Shown piece by piece: positions 13,043 to 24,700 of a stretch of DNA of 64,000 nucleotides (positions are counted from its first letter, which is position 1; the number at the start of each line of letters is the position of its first letter). The stretch comes from Isoetes taiwanensis (lineage: Eukaryota > Streptophyta > Lycopodiopsida > Isoetales > Isoetaceae): assembly GCA_021234155.1 (NCBI GenBank), contig JAJEKV010000065.1, positions 7,837,333-7,901,332 of the forward strand, given 5' to 3'. The notes beneath the pieces were generated by a model. It saw only the letters and a program-made list of their open reading frames with translations. It did no database searches and was not told the origin of the DNA. Made by a program: the position numbers and the translations under genes.

Positions 13043-13233
13043 TGTATTTAAATAAGGAACAAGAGACGCATCCATGAAGAGAGCACAAAGTAACTAAACT
13101 AGACCCTATTCCAAGTTAACAAAATATACCTGTGGTCTTTTGTCCGCAGAGTTGGCGAACCAAAAGACACGCAAAACACTGCATAAAATACACATATAAA
13201 AGCATATCTTGTTTTGTCCTGTTGTTCCTTACA
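13043..13233 (-). repeat. 3' LTR of the non-autonomous retrotransposon
   Basis: 191 bases matching the 5' LTR. On the minus strand it starts TGTAAGGAAC directly after the purine-rich tract GGAGAGAA (polypurine tract). Differences between the two LTRs are obvious by eye, so the insertion is not recent. Confidence 0.78.
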
Positions 13234-15604
13234 TTCTCTCCGGATTTAAAAAGACAATGTCCTCATTGTCACCCATGTTCCTGTTCAAGAGTTCCCAAGA
13301 GTTCTTTCTAACTTCGTGTGGATAAGCATCTTCCTCATATATAGTACAAAGCTTAGAGAAAGTCTTCATTTCCATATAGATCTCAATGTGATTGAGTCTT
13401 CTAACACCTTCATCGTGAGGGGTTGTCTCGAATCATAAACCTTATTTGTTTACTTAAATTTCATATTCTTGTATCCAAGGTTAATTTTAAATTAACTTTG
13501 ACTATTAGTGAATAAAAATCATCAAGCCTTCTTTCATATAATAAGATGCCAAGCATCTTGAGACATCATACAAATTCATATATCTAAAAAAGTTGTTCTT
13601 AACTTAGTCCTTAGAGTAGTAGAGATTTCACTACCCAATCGACCATCTCATCATGAGACTCGCCAACTGACTTCATAGACTAACTATAGACAAATAGTCG
13701 AATGCTATTGCCAAAGAGATGGCTAGTGTGAATTTTTATGTTAAGTTCTTGATGTCATGTCATCATATTCATAAATCTTAGGTTCCATAATTTCACGAAT
13801 ACGTCTTACTTTTTAGAGAGAGTTGAAACATTAAGAGACTTCAAGTCTCAACACATCAAACAACTCTAGAATTGATCTTTAAAAGATCATGTTCATATGT
13901 GGCCAACATGTTGTCAATTCACAAATTCTTGTATCTTAATAAAAGACAATCTATATTTCGTTCTTAGATTGTATAAAAGTAAACCGTATCCTTAAAAGAA
14001 CTTTGGGGTAAATGTCATCTTGCCCAAATGTCCTCATATGCTTTGCAAATTGTTTTGCAAAAGCAAACGCTCTAAGCCTTAACATATTTCTATGGTCCTT
14101 GAAGGAACATAGATCCTTGACCATGACAATTGCCATGGGTCTTAATATTTCCCAAGAAAAATGTCAAATTTTCCTTAGAGAAATGTCCTTAACTTGAAAG
14201 AACCATAGTGTCAGGATCTTATTTAAAGAAATTTTCCTTTTGAATATGTCCTTTTAAGGAATAGGGAAATTTTTCTTGTTAAGATAATCTTAAAATCCCT
14301 CTAGGAACTTGTCTTAATGATTTTATTTTATATTTGAAAAATCCATAGTGCTTGATGTGCTTGTTTCCTTAGCGGATTTAAAAAACAAAATCCCTTGTTT
14401 CATGAGAGGATCAAACCTCGAAATCGTGAATTTCGATTCTTAATTCTTAACCAACGAAGATAAACTCCTCAAGCAATATAATTTAGAAATTTAAATTTAT
14501 CTTTACGGTTTGCCTTTTCTTTTATTTCTTTTATCTTCCTAAGATGGCCGTTCAGGGCAACAAACGCCTGTTGGCGGCGACGGATTGGAAAGCGCCAAGA
14601 TCCTGGATGGCCGTTGGTTTATCCATTCGGCCAATACAAGTTTAACAAATCCTTGGCAGTCTCCCTGATCCCCTTTAATTGGCCTGATACATGCCTATTT
14701 TATCTAGAATCGAGCTCTGGCGTCCCTTTGGAATAATGTTTTTCCTTCATGGTTCCATCTTTTGATCAAAACCGGCCTTTCTTCTGCAGTATTCTCTCAT
14801 AACAGGGTCTTGTAAACCCGATTTGATCCAGCTTCCTTTTCCCGTAAGCCATTCTGGGAACAATCATCCCTTCTTTCCTTAATCGATTCGGCCAAATCGG
14901 CCTTCCCCTTAGGTCGCGTCGGTTGCCCCATTCCTTCTGTCCATAATTTCCTTTTTGTTAACAATGCTCAACAATCAATTCTCCTGTATCCCTGCTTTCT
15001 GTATTTCTTTTTTTTTGGTTTTAATCGATTATTAATCAAGATTCTTAATCGATTATGCTTATTCTTAATCGAAAAGGTTCCTTCCTTCCTTCCTTAATCG
15101 AAAAGGTTCTTAATGAAAATCGTTCTTAATGTTGATTCTTAATCGATTCATGAGTTCTTAATTGCATCTAAATGCCATAAAGTGGTCGAAGCATGTTTGT
15201 CTCCAGAAGCCTGCTCTGGGGCGAAGTTCCTGTTCTTATTTTTGCCACAGAATAGAAAAATTCTCATCCCGATTTTTTCAGACAGATTTCGAATTTTCTT
15301 ATTCTTATTGTCTTATTCTTATGTCTTTTCTTATAATTTCTTTTAAAGGCTTCTTCCAGCGGTTTCGTGGATATGGCCACAAATCTTTGTGTGCACGACC
15401 ACAGAGACTTCCGTCAGAATTGTTTATGCCTTTTTCTTGCTTCTTTGAAAACAATTTCTTAAAATTTCTTTTGTGTTCCTTTTTATTATTCTATTCAGAA
15501 CATTAATTTTAGAAGAAAGCAAATGGAAGCAAGATTTGCACTTCTTTTCCAGTTTCCTCCTTAGATCTTCATTCTTCTTCGTGAAATGCCCGTAGATCTT
15601 CATT

Positions 15605-15617
15605 GGCTCTGATACCA
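15605..15617 (-). other. Primer-binding site (Met-tRNA type)
   Basis: The minus strand reads TGGTATCAGAGCC two bases inside the LTR end, the usual complement of the 3' end of plant initiator Met-tRNA. It orients the element to the minus strand and marks 15,620-15,821 as the 5' LTR. Confidence 0.8.
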
Positions 15618-15619
15618 TA

Positions 15620-15821
15620 TGTAATGAACAAGGAACAAGAGACGCATCCATGAAGAAAGCACAAAGTACCTAAACTACATCTCTTATTCCAAGTTAACAA
15701 AAATGTACAAAATTGTGGCCTTTTGTCCATGTGAAAAGACATGAACCAAAAGACACGTACAAAAGTACTGTACAAATACATGTATAAACGTATGTATCTT
15801 TTTGTCCTAAGGTTCCTTACA
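15620..15821 (-). repeat. 5' LTR of the non-autonomous retrotransposon
   Basis: 202 bases, TG..CA on both strands, next to the primer-binding site. It matches 13,043-13,233 along its length with scattered substitutions and indels; shared text includes AAGAGACGCATCCATGAAGA and TTCCAAGTTAACAAAA. As the 5' LTR it would carry the promoter; a TATA-like ATGTATAAA is visible inside. Confidence 0.8.
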
Positions 15822-16120
15822 AAGCATGATTGTTGAGGTAGTTTACAATCGCATATGGAATTCAAATGTTGCACTTTTCCTCTCTAATCAGTTTATAGAG
15901 ATAGGCGATAATATAAAATGGCTTCAATATTGAACTATGAAAAAGAAGCATTACCTATTGAGCCTAGGACCTGAGCATGAAAGAAAAAATATCAGTTTAC
16001 AGTAAGCTCAAAAGGCGTGCAATAGAGAATATAGCTCAATAATATGCCTAACCCATACGATCTTAACTGTTGAAAGCTATATTGAACAAGAAGTTGATAT
16101 GATTTTTAAGTAACATTGTA

Positions 16121-16264
16121 TTAGACTATCTACAAACGTTCTAATATATCTTATTTGCATGATCTACAATGACAAATGGACAAATGTTGATTAGACTATC
16201 TGCAAACCGTTTAATACCTCTGACTCACACAATCTACAATAACAAATGGACAAATGTTGATTAA
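16121..16264. repeat. 70-base tandem duplication
   Basis: Two direct copies beginning TTAGACTATCT and ending ACAAATGGACAAATGTTGA, offset by 70 bases, with a handful of differences. Noncoding. Confidence 0.75.
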
Positions 16265-16806
16265 AGCAGCAACTCCGTGGTAAGCCATTATATCAGATGT
16301 ATGAATCAGAAGGAGAGCATTAGCCAAAATGAAGTCAGTTGGTTATGCAAAGCTAACTACCCATGCACATAACTTCAGTGCAGATAGATCAAAGACATTA
16401 AAAAGCCCTTACAAATAACAAAAGCACCGTTTAAAAACAAAGCCTTCGTATATGAAGAAAATAATATTGTATCCGGATTAACGGCAAGGTGATCTCAAGT
16501 CATTCTTCTTTGAAACATGTTCAATGTGGAATGCAGATAGATTCTGAGTAGTTTACAGTTCATTACCCTCAGCTTTGGCAAGGCAAAATCCAACAGCATT
16601 TGTAACTCCTGGTATAACAATAAATAATTAGCAACTACTCAAGGTAGATAGTTGCTTGAGACCCTTGATACATTACTGGAAATATATGAGGTGTCATCCA
16701 AAATTGCGTAGATGTTTTATGATCTTAGAGCAATATTTATTTTGCAGCTTCAGCAACATTCAAAATCATGGCAACTTCGCAAGCGCAATGATGAGTTTAT
16801 GGGCTA

Positions 16807-16963
16807 GATAACGTCCTCCCACAAGGCGTTATGGCCCCAGAAAATGAAAGGGAAGGGGCCAGAAATTCGGTATCGCATCGAATGAAGTACGATCGGGGAA
16901 TTTCTCGCCACATGGCCAAAAGGCCATTTTTTTGGGCCATAACGCCGAGGGGAGGACGTTATC
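16807..16963. mobile_element. MITE-like hairpin element
   Basis: A 157-base element with inverted arms of about 30 bases: GATAACGTCCTCCC ... GGCGTTATGGCCC at 16,807-16,837 and the reverse complement at 16,934-16,963, with a few mismatches. There is no coding frame. The size and near-palindromic form suit a MITE. No clear target duplication is visible, so the superfamily is unassigned. Confidence 0.6.
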
Positions 16964-19900
16964 AACCTTAACGTCCTTGGCCGAGGCATTTGGCAGAGCC
17001 GCCATAGTCAAGCTTGGCAACCTGCACTGCATTTCGGCAAGAAAAACAAACTAAATGTAAGTCTCTGTTTTCTAAATAGAACATGTGAGGCACAGGGAGG
17101 CGGATTTAAACAGAGTAGGGGAGTCGGATTTGCACAAGAGAGGCAGATTTAAACAGGCAGGGGAGTCGGATTCGCATAAATAAGTCGGATTTGCTCAGAG
17201 TAGCTCATAACCATTCGCCTATAACATCTTTGTTGCCAGTTCTTTAACTTTCGATACAGATTTAGATCTGGGCAGAAAACTTGTCAAATTCTAATTCCTT
17301 TTTGTGTTAGAAGCTCCACCTACTTGGTTTTTGCTTTCGACAGCCGGGCTACTAGAAGCTCGCTTAAAACAAAGATGCCACCGGATCAAACACCAAAATC
17401 GGAAAAAAAAGCGAGGGTCGAGAAGGAAAAGAGAGAAGCCGCATGGAGGCCGATGGAGGTCCGCTATAGCTTGGAGGCTCCGGCTATGGAGGCCGGAGGC
17501 CTGCTATGGTGGCCTTTTTGGCGGGATTGACCACGGTGCGGAGTGCCCAGAAAAAATAGTACATAGTACGTGGCAGCAGAGGATGTTATGGACATAACAG
17601 TTTTGGCCCAAAAATGTTACTGGATATAACCTCTTAGAATAGACGGCTGGGATTTAATCCTACGGCTAAATGCAGAGGCCAAGGACGTTAAGGACATCAT
17701 CACATCCAGGTTAGAGTTATGGATATTCTATGTGTATAGGTGGTACTTCTCCTTGAGCTTGCAAATATGTGCAATATTAGAGAAGGGAGATCAAAAGCTT
17801 AAGTGGCTACACATCCGGCTAAAATATGATGACTGCAAGTCTTTTGTTGAAGATGAAGGCACGTTGTCCCTGTTGTTGCCAATATCCATTTGGGATAATT
17901 TCTAGGCAAAAGGAATGTGGAAACAGAACAAATTACAGTGGCTAAAACCATGAGTTGCTTCTAAGAGCCTCTGAAATAACCATGAAATAGGAGAGCATGT
18001 ACCAGATTGCAACAAACAACTAGACCCAAATTGTAGACACCGAAAAAGCTCATGTGCATGCTAGAGATAGCCCTATAATGATCAAACCCCCATCGAAACC
18101 TTATACCTCAAGGAACACGAGCCCCCATCCATACGTAAACAAACAAGCCAAACTCATCAAGAAAGCCACTAATGCCACAAAAGGCAAGATGGGAAGAAAC
18201 TCAAACCACGGAAAGAAATAGCTGGTTATGGCACTCCTGCTTCCCAAAAATCCCTTAAACCAGCGAAGAAACTCTCCTACTCCAAGTAAAGAAGGGTGGC
18301 AAAATATGGCAGCTTGAATTGATAAACGATGCAAATAATTGCTAAGAACCATTATTTACATAGCGAGACCTCGGTTAAAATTGTGCTATACATCAACGGT
18401 TTTTAGAATGTATGATAATCATTTTTATTATCTTATAAATTATCCAGCTTCAACAATGCGAGACTGCATACTTTTTTTTGACCCTGATGCAAAGCCCATC
18501 CCTGAAGCAATGTCCATCCTGAACCAATGCCCATTCATGCAGCCATTGGTCGAGATGCACGTAATGCTTAGAAAAAAAATGCTCGTGGTAGCCATTTACG
18601 AGGACAATGTAATGCCGGATTTCCCCCACCACCTCTCTATAAGATGTTAGCAGCAAAAGGATTCAAAGCCCTAACTATATCTGTTCGCTTCAAAGAGGAG
18701 AAAATCCACGAAGCCAAGCTCTTGATGATGCAGTATTTACATAATCAAGATCCTTGTTCACCAAATTAGACCTGGATTCGACCCATAGCCGACTACTCTA
18801 GTCGTCACATAATCATATGGGAAGCCACAACTAGTGGTATGAATTGTTTTGTAACCTTCTTGTTTTTCAAACACATAATCATATGTCGATGGGTCTATTA
18901 TTCTTAATATGATTCTATACATTCATTAGTATTCTTAATATGATTGTCAAATAGTATGAATGATTGCATTCCATGTTCTTCTACAAAAATTAATGTTGTT
19001 CCATATTCCATGATCCATTTTTTACAATGGAATCCATCTTTTACAAAACAATCTCTAGACCCCGAACCGGCCACAAAAAAAAATTATCCATGCATAGCTC
19101 ATTATGTTTATAAATATTATTAGTATTACGTATTACACCATTCAACGTGACATCCCACATATCGAAATTGACCATTGAATCAAACCCCAGTTGGTTTTGT
19201 TTATATCGCTCAAATGGTTGGCAGGTACCCCAAACATATATGCCCGACGCCAAAAATGCAACCCAACTTCCATTTTCGCTTTGGAAGAACCTTGTTTGTG
19301 TTGTTCAAAATTTGTTCCGTAGATGGAATTGCGTGGTCTTATAGATCACGTATTGTAGCCCTCCCTACGTGTCATAAGTCACCCATAGGTAAACCCATAT
19401 ACGGCAATGCAACTCGCGGCTAACGTCGCCCGTGGCAACGCCTGTGGGTTTACCATGAGTAACCTCCTCCATCTAGAAGATTACTATACACGTGAACATT
19501 AAATATCAACATAACTGCTCACACCACACACCATTAAAAGAGACAAAATGTAACCCTTTGTGTGTTCGCACCTTGTTTATATAATTAAATTGTAAACACA
19601 TTGCAATGGCATATCCACTAGCTAGCCAATGCAAGAATCTCAATAGGTAATTGGATTTTGTGTATATTGTACCTCTTAGCATCTCAGTTGTAGCATATGT
19701 GACATGTTCGACCAATGCACTATACAGAGCTTGTGTTGCAAAGTTTGTTGCCTATGGCATTAGGGGAATCCATGGTGCCTTGACACCTTGTTCTTTCGCC
19801 TTTTCCTTAAGAAATTTCGTGGACTTTAAGAAATTTGCCAGAATAAAACACGATGAAGCTAAAAAGAGGTAGAAATTATCCCAAAAAATGCTAAAAACCT

Positions 19901-20657
19901 AATGAAGTTAAGAAGGTAGAAATCATCTCCCAACAAAATGCTAAAAAACTTATATGCGAAAAAATTACTTTGCCTTTGTTTTTTGAGTTTTCTGGCGAAT
20001 GCTTAAGATTGGGATTTTTTTTTTACATCTTTTCTACACATCACATTCTTTGTTGGTTGTTTGATTGTAGATGTTTGCTTAATATCTGCAACATTCTAAC
20101 AAATTAAAATGTAGCTCCAATGAATCAATGCTAGTTGAACCTTTAGAAGGAGGACACGTTTCTAAATTACTGCCAGTTGATCCTAAATTCATTGTGATCT
20201 AGAGGATATGATACAAAAGATATAAAGGATCAAAATTGACAGCAGAGCTGCAACTTGTAATTTTGTTATGATAACCAAGATAGAGTTAATTGTTTATCCC
20301 TACTTTGCATGCTTCGCATCACATTTCAGTTGAGACAACAATAGGATCATATTTTTTTATTATTAGCAGGCTTGCTTAACCCCCTCTACAACATTTCTTG
20401 AATTTCTAGCCTATCCATGTTTCATTATACATCAACTTAATTCCTTATTGACTATCAGATCTAGTGATTTATGCATCAACCGCCAGAAAAATAAAGAATC
20501 ATGATCTAAGAGCTAGCGCCATCGCCGATATCTTCAAGGTAGGTTCTCATACAATTATTAACGGGGACATTTGGGAAAGTGCATCCGCCAGATGGAACAA
20601 AGCACCATCACATTTAAGTCGCGTTCCGATCCATTATGGATCCGGGTTTGGCTCTTC
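16964..20657. other. Noncoding region
   Basis: No gene is recognised. On the minus strand 18,101-18,352 is an 83-codon frame with two hydrophobic stretches that ends at a donor-like GAG/GTATAAG, so it could be an exon of a membrane-protein gene, unidentified. An imperfect inverted repeat with GGTAAACCCA arms lies at 19,378-19,463. The open frames at 17,304-17,597 show no family features. Confidence 0.35.
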
Positions 20658-20665
20658 CACTACAA
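20658..20665 (+). repeat. CACTA left terminal inverted repeat
   Basis: CACTACAA, preceded by the target duplication TTC. The following bases (GGATCAACGCCG) run straight into the first subterminal repeat. Confidence 0.9.
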
Positions 20666-20671
20666 GGATCA

Positions 20672-21118
20672 ACGCCGATAATCGACATTTGTCCGCCGAT
20701 TGTCGACCTAAAAACGGGTCGACAATCGACGGTCAACGCCGATCGCCTACGTTGACCAGTCAAACGCCGACCGCTGACCATTTAACGCCGATCATCGACG
20801 CCGCTTGGAGTGACGCGGTCGCCTTTGGCCTCGTGGCATGCCTAATTGGTCGCCTCGACGGCCGCAAGGGGGTCGTGGCGGCTGGGTATGAACGCCGATC
20901 ATCGACGCTGTGTCGATGATGACATGGCATGCGTGGCCCGCCGATGCCTACGTGGTCCCCGCGCCGCGGCTCGCGGCGCTGGCGTGAACGCCGATCATCG
21001 ACGCTGTGTCGAGATGACATTGAATGTGTGGTCCGCCGAGGTCGACGTGGTCGCCCGCCAGGCATGCCTACGGTGTTGAACGCCGATCATCGACGCTAAC
21101 GCCGATGATCGACGATTT
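20672..21118. repeat. CACTA left subterminal repeat cluster
   Basis: Repeated copies of AACGCCGATCATCGACGC and variants lie near 20,672, 20,782, 20,889, 20,987, 21,079 and 21,097, some with an inverted GTCGATGAT partner. In characterised CACTA elements such motifs bind the element's own regulatory protein and act in cis for excision; here the role is inferred from position and repetition. The cluster also sits upstream of the transposase leader and may serve as its promoter. Confidence 0.85.
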
Positions 21119-21218
21119 TTTTGGCGGAACCCGAGAGGGTATTTATCTTCATTTCATTGTTGTTGTAGTTTACTTTGAGAGTTCTTGGCGCCGTGGGCAT
21201 GTTTTCTCTCTTCATAAG

Positions 21219-21786
21219 GTAAGATCTTGCATTAACACTAAGTTTATCATGTTCATACCATTAATTCCTCATAGATATTGATTAAAGCAAAAAGTTCTTT
21301 AAAAATGTTTTACAAAAAGTGTGGGGTAGGTTGATCCAGATATCGGGTCACCCCATCCCTAATGGAGAGGACTATAGTATCGGTTCAGCCTACCTCAATC
21401 ATATTGTCTATAAATTTTCAAAAAAGTGTGGGGTAACTTGATCAAGGTATCGGGTCGGCTCCATCTTGAATGGAGAGGACTACGGTATCGGGTTCAGCCT
21501 ACCTCAATCATATTGTCTATAAATATTACAAATTGTATGAAGGGTAGCATGATCAAGGTAATCGGCCGGCTCCATCTCAATGGAGAGGACTAGGTGTATC
21601 GGGTTCAGCCCCACAATTAGTGGTTGCTAAACATTACAATATGGGTTTAGGGTTGGATCAAGGTACCGGCCGGCTCCATCCCTAATGGAGAGGACTAGAT
21701 GTATCGAAGTTCAGGGGCCCTCAATCAAATAGATCTAAAGTCACATTAATACATTAAATTAGTTTTATTAACATTTTTGTTTGTAG
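21219..21786 (+). other. Predicted leader intron of the CACTA transposase gene
   Basis: AAG/GTAAG at 21,219 and TTTGTTTGTAG ending at 21,786 fit plant splice sites and would place the first coding ATG (21,795) eight bases after the junction. The intron would contain the four-copy ~108-base repeat. Inferred from consensus sites only. Confidence 0.5.
21315..21722. repeat. Four tandem copies of a ~108-base repeat with an internal hairpin
   Basis: Copies begin near 21,315, 21,421, 21,530 and 21,638 (steps of 106-109 bases). Each contains a GATCAAGGTATCGGG-like block, a hairpin of CTCCAT / loop / ATGGAG (21,351-21,367, 21,459-21,475, 21,570-21,585, 21,674-21,690), then AGGACTA and GTATCGGGTTCAGCC. 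A fifth copy is at 33,466-33,560. The block lies in the predicted leader intron. Confidence 0.8.
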
Positions 21787-21794
21787 TAAACAAC

Positions 21795-24700
21795 ATGGAC
21801 AAACGCCGCCCGACCATGAACGTAAAATGCAAACAAAAAGCCGCAAGATTGTTAAATGGCGACGGCGCAAAGATGTTACTCCAACAATTGCCACAAATAG
21901 TCCACTTAGACCCAAATGTCCGAAGTCTTCCCCGCAGCCTTAGTGGCATGCACGAAATGAATGCCGCCGACGTATGTACTAGAAACATGTTTTCAATGAT
22001 TGCCAACTTTGTATCCTAATAAACTTTTTTTCAGTTGTACTTGACAGAGCGGCTTTATTGCAATTGCGCGATGTGCAAAGGACAAATAAAACGGATGAGA
22101 AAGACTATCATCGATCACGTTGATAAATACGGTGAATGGTCGATAAATCCACCGCTTCCTCGATGCACATGTCGGATATTCCAACGAGGTACGCCAACTA
22201 CTCTCACGCACTTGAATCGACATCTCAACTTATTTTACTTGCATTTTCTTAGGAAGAAACCGAGAATGAAGTGAGCTCAAGCAATATGTAGATTTTGGGG
22301 CCATGTTGTCCTTGGAAGCAGATGATATTGACACCATAAATGCTTTCATAGAGAACCCGGCAAAAAGAAAGCCATCAACTTCTGCAAAGAGTATCCCATT
22401 ACGTGATAGAACTCGGGCGCAAGGCGATGGCCGTAGCCATGATTCTAGGAAATAACAACGTTCACCACAATTGAATGTACTAGATCCCGTGGAAGAAAAT
22501 AGCATTCCACAGAACTAGTCCATTTGCTAAAAGCCTTTTACAGATGCTGATCGTAAAAATTCTGTATATGGCCTAGAGGTAAGCCAATTATTTATGGGGA
22601 GCCATTTACATATTGGGGTAGGCAAGATTTGATTAAAACTAGTCGTCCCCCCGTGCTGGTCTCGATTATATATTATGACAAATATAAAAGTCAAAGATGG
22701 CACGAGTGTTCCTTTGATGCCATATGTAGGTCCCGAATACAACTCGGAGGCTTGGCATAAATTGAGTAAGCACCAAGGCGATGCTCATCTATGGCCTAAA
22801 TTCTAATGCACGAAGAATAGCCGCACCCGATAACAAAAAAGATTTGAAATACATTGATGGTCGTCCGAATTACATGGAAACCTTTGTCGCTTTTTATTAA
22901 CAAAATTATCGAGAATCCGTAGCTACCAATTGTGATTTCGCCGAGGCAAAAAGGACCAAGAAGATTTCTTTAGGCGGAAAATTGAAGGAGATATATTATG
23001 GTAGATGCTATAAAGAGTCTTCGTGTTGGTGATGAATTGTTCATTCAAGATGAATACGGTAGACCAATACCGTAGGTCTTTTTTGATGATGTACTCAATT
23101 ATAATTAATATAAGTTGTGTTGTCCTTTGTGGGAGTCTTACCATGTATTTAATTATTATTTTGTGGAATGAAATTATATGATTATTATCATCAATAAGTG
23201 GCTTGCTTAAGACGTGGAAATTTATATTTTTATATTACAACATGTTTAAGAACCCACCAAGCCACGCCTCAATGCATGTAACATATATTTTTTGTATCCG
23301 CAATCAGTCAAGAAAGTGGATATGAGACCACATCCAAGCCGCACGTAATTGGCGACATCAAGAGTCATTGCGGCTAGCGTAAATAGAATACATCGAGCAA
23401 TATGGTACAAACATCGGCACAACATATGATGAAGAGTACAACATCGAAGAGGACGAAAGCACACAACGATGAAGACGACGAGCACAACGATGAAGACGAC
23501 GCCGCCACATGGAGGTTGAGGAACCCATGGCCGACATGTTAGATGCGTCGACCCGATCTTCGACAATCGAATTCGAATGGTTAAGAAGCAAATACTCCTA
23601 TTGACGGTCATGAAGATTTATTGGAGGAGGCGCACAAAGTATTATATGTAGGGGCAACAGTATCTAGATTGGCAACATCTTTATTGATATTAAACCTTCA
23701 AGCCAAATTCAAATGGAGCAACGCCAAATAAGCACGGCTTTGTTACAAGAAGTACACTTGAAATCACCAAGTTAATTGAATTCGTGATTGAATGAATGTA
23801 TCCGTAAACAAAGACTTCATGCAGGTTATTACAAGAGAAAATACTTCCACAAGGGAACACTATACCTAGGAGCCGCGATGAAATAAAAAACATATTGGCA
23901 AGTAGTGGTTTGGGATACCATAGGATTCATGCTTGTCCAAATGATGACATGGTATATTATCCAAATGACATCTACAAGGACACAAAAACGTGCCCTAAAT
24001 GTGGTGCTGCTAGGTACAATGCAGACGCCAAGGGAAAGACCGTCCCGATAAAGGTGGTTCGCTACTTTCCATTGATCCCGCGCATAAAGCTATTGTTTCG
24101 ATGTGAGTCTCTAGCTTCGCTCATGGGTTGGTGTGCTGCTAATGCGTCAAGTGACAATATGCTTCGTGTGGTTAGTGACTGCAAGCAATGGAAGCATATT
24201 GATGAAACATGGCCAGAATTTGGAAGTGAGCCACGAAATCTCGATTAGGTCCGCAACGGATGGCGCAATCCTTATGGACGCCACCGGCCGCATGGTCAAC
24301 GTGGCCGCTGGTGTTAATCAACTACAATCTACCCCCATGGTTGCTAATGAAGACTAGCCATTTAATGGTTGTCTTACTAGTACCAGGACCTAAAAAGCCA
24401 GATACACTAGATCCATACCTCAAAATAGTTATTGATGAACTTTTGGTACTGTGGAGTGTAGGTATTGAAGTTTATGATGTCTCAAGAGAACTCCATGCGG
24501 AACAAAGATTTACCTTGAGAGCAATCCTGATGTGGACAACGAGTGATTGGCCCGGTTTGTATGAAATCTCCGGACTCCAAGTGTCTGGATATGCTGCATG
24601 CCACTTGTGTGGATTTGAACAATTGAATTCACGCCGGTCAACGGCATTGCACAAGAATGTCTATGCAAACTTCAGGAGATTCCTACCACTTGAAAATCGA

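Larger units (their letters stand above)
13043..15821 (-). mobile_element. Non-autonomous LTR retrotransposon (LARD/TRIM-like), minus strand
   Basis: Two direct repeats of about 190-200 bases bound a 2.4-kb internal region. Each repeat ends in TG..CA. Read on the minus strand, the 5' LTR (15,821-15,620) is followed after two bases by TGGTATCAGAGCC, the primer-binding site pairing with initiator Met-tRNA that many plant Copia elements use. The 3' LTR (13,233-13,043) is preceded by a purine tract GGAGAGAA. The interior holds no gag or pol frame, only AT-rich DNA with repeated TTCTTAATCGATT motifs near 15,020-15,150. It therefore depends on proteins of another element. The 5-base flanks (ATACA and AAGCA) match only partly, so the insertion is old or the ends have drifted. 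Confidence 0.8.

Noticed and set aside
20464-20919. 151-codon plus-strand ORF
   Set aside because: It runs across the CACTA left end at 20,658 into the subterminal repeats, so it is a chimera of flank and transposon, not a gene.
20672-21118. CRISPR-like regularly spaced repeats
   Set aside because: Spacing is irregular, copies occur in both orientations and they sit at a CACTA end; the genome is eukaryotic.
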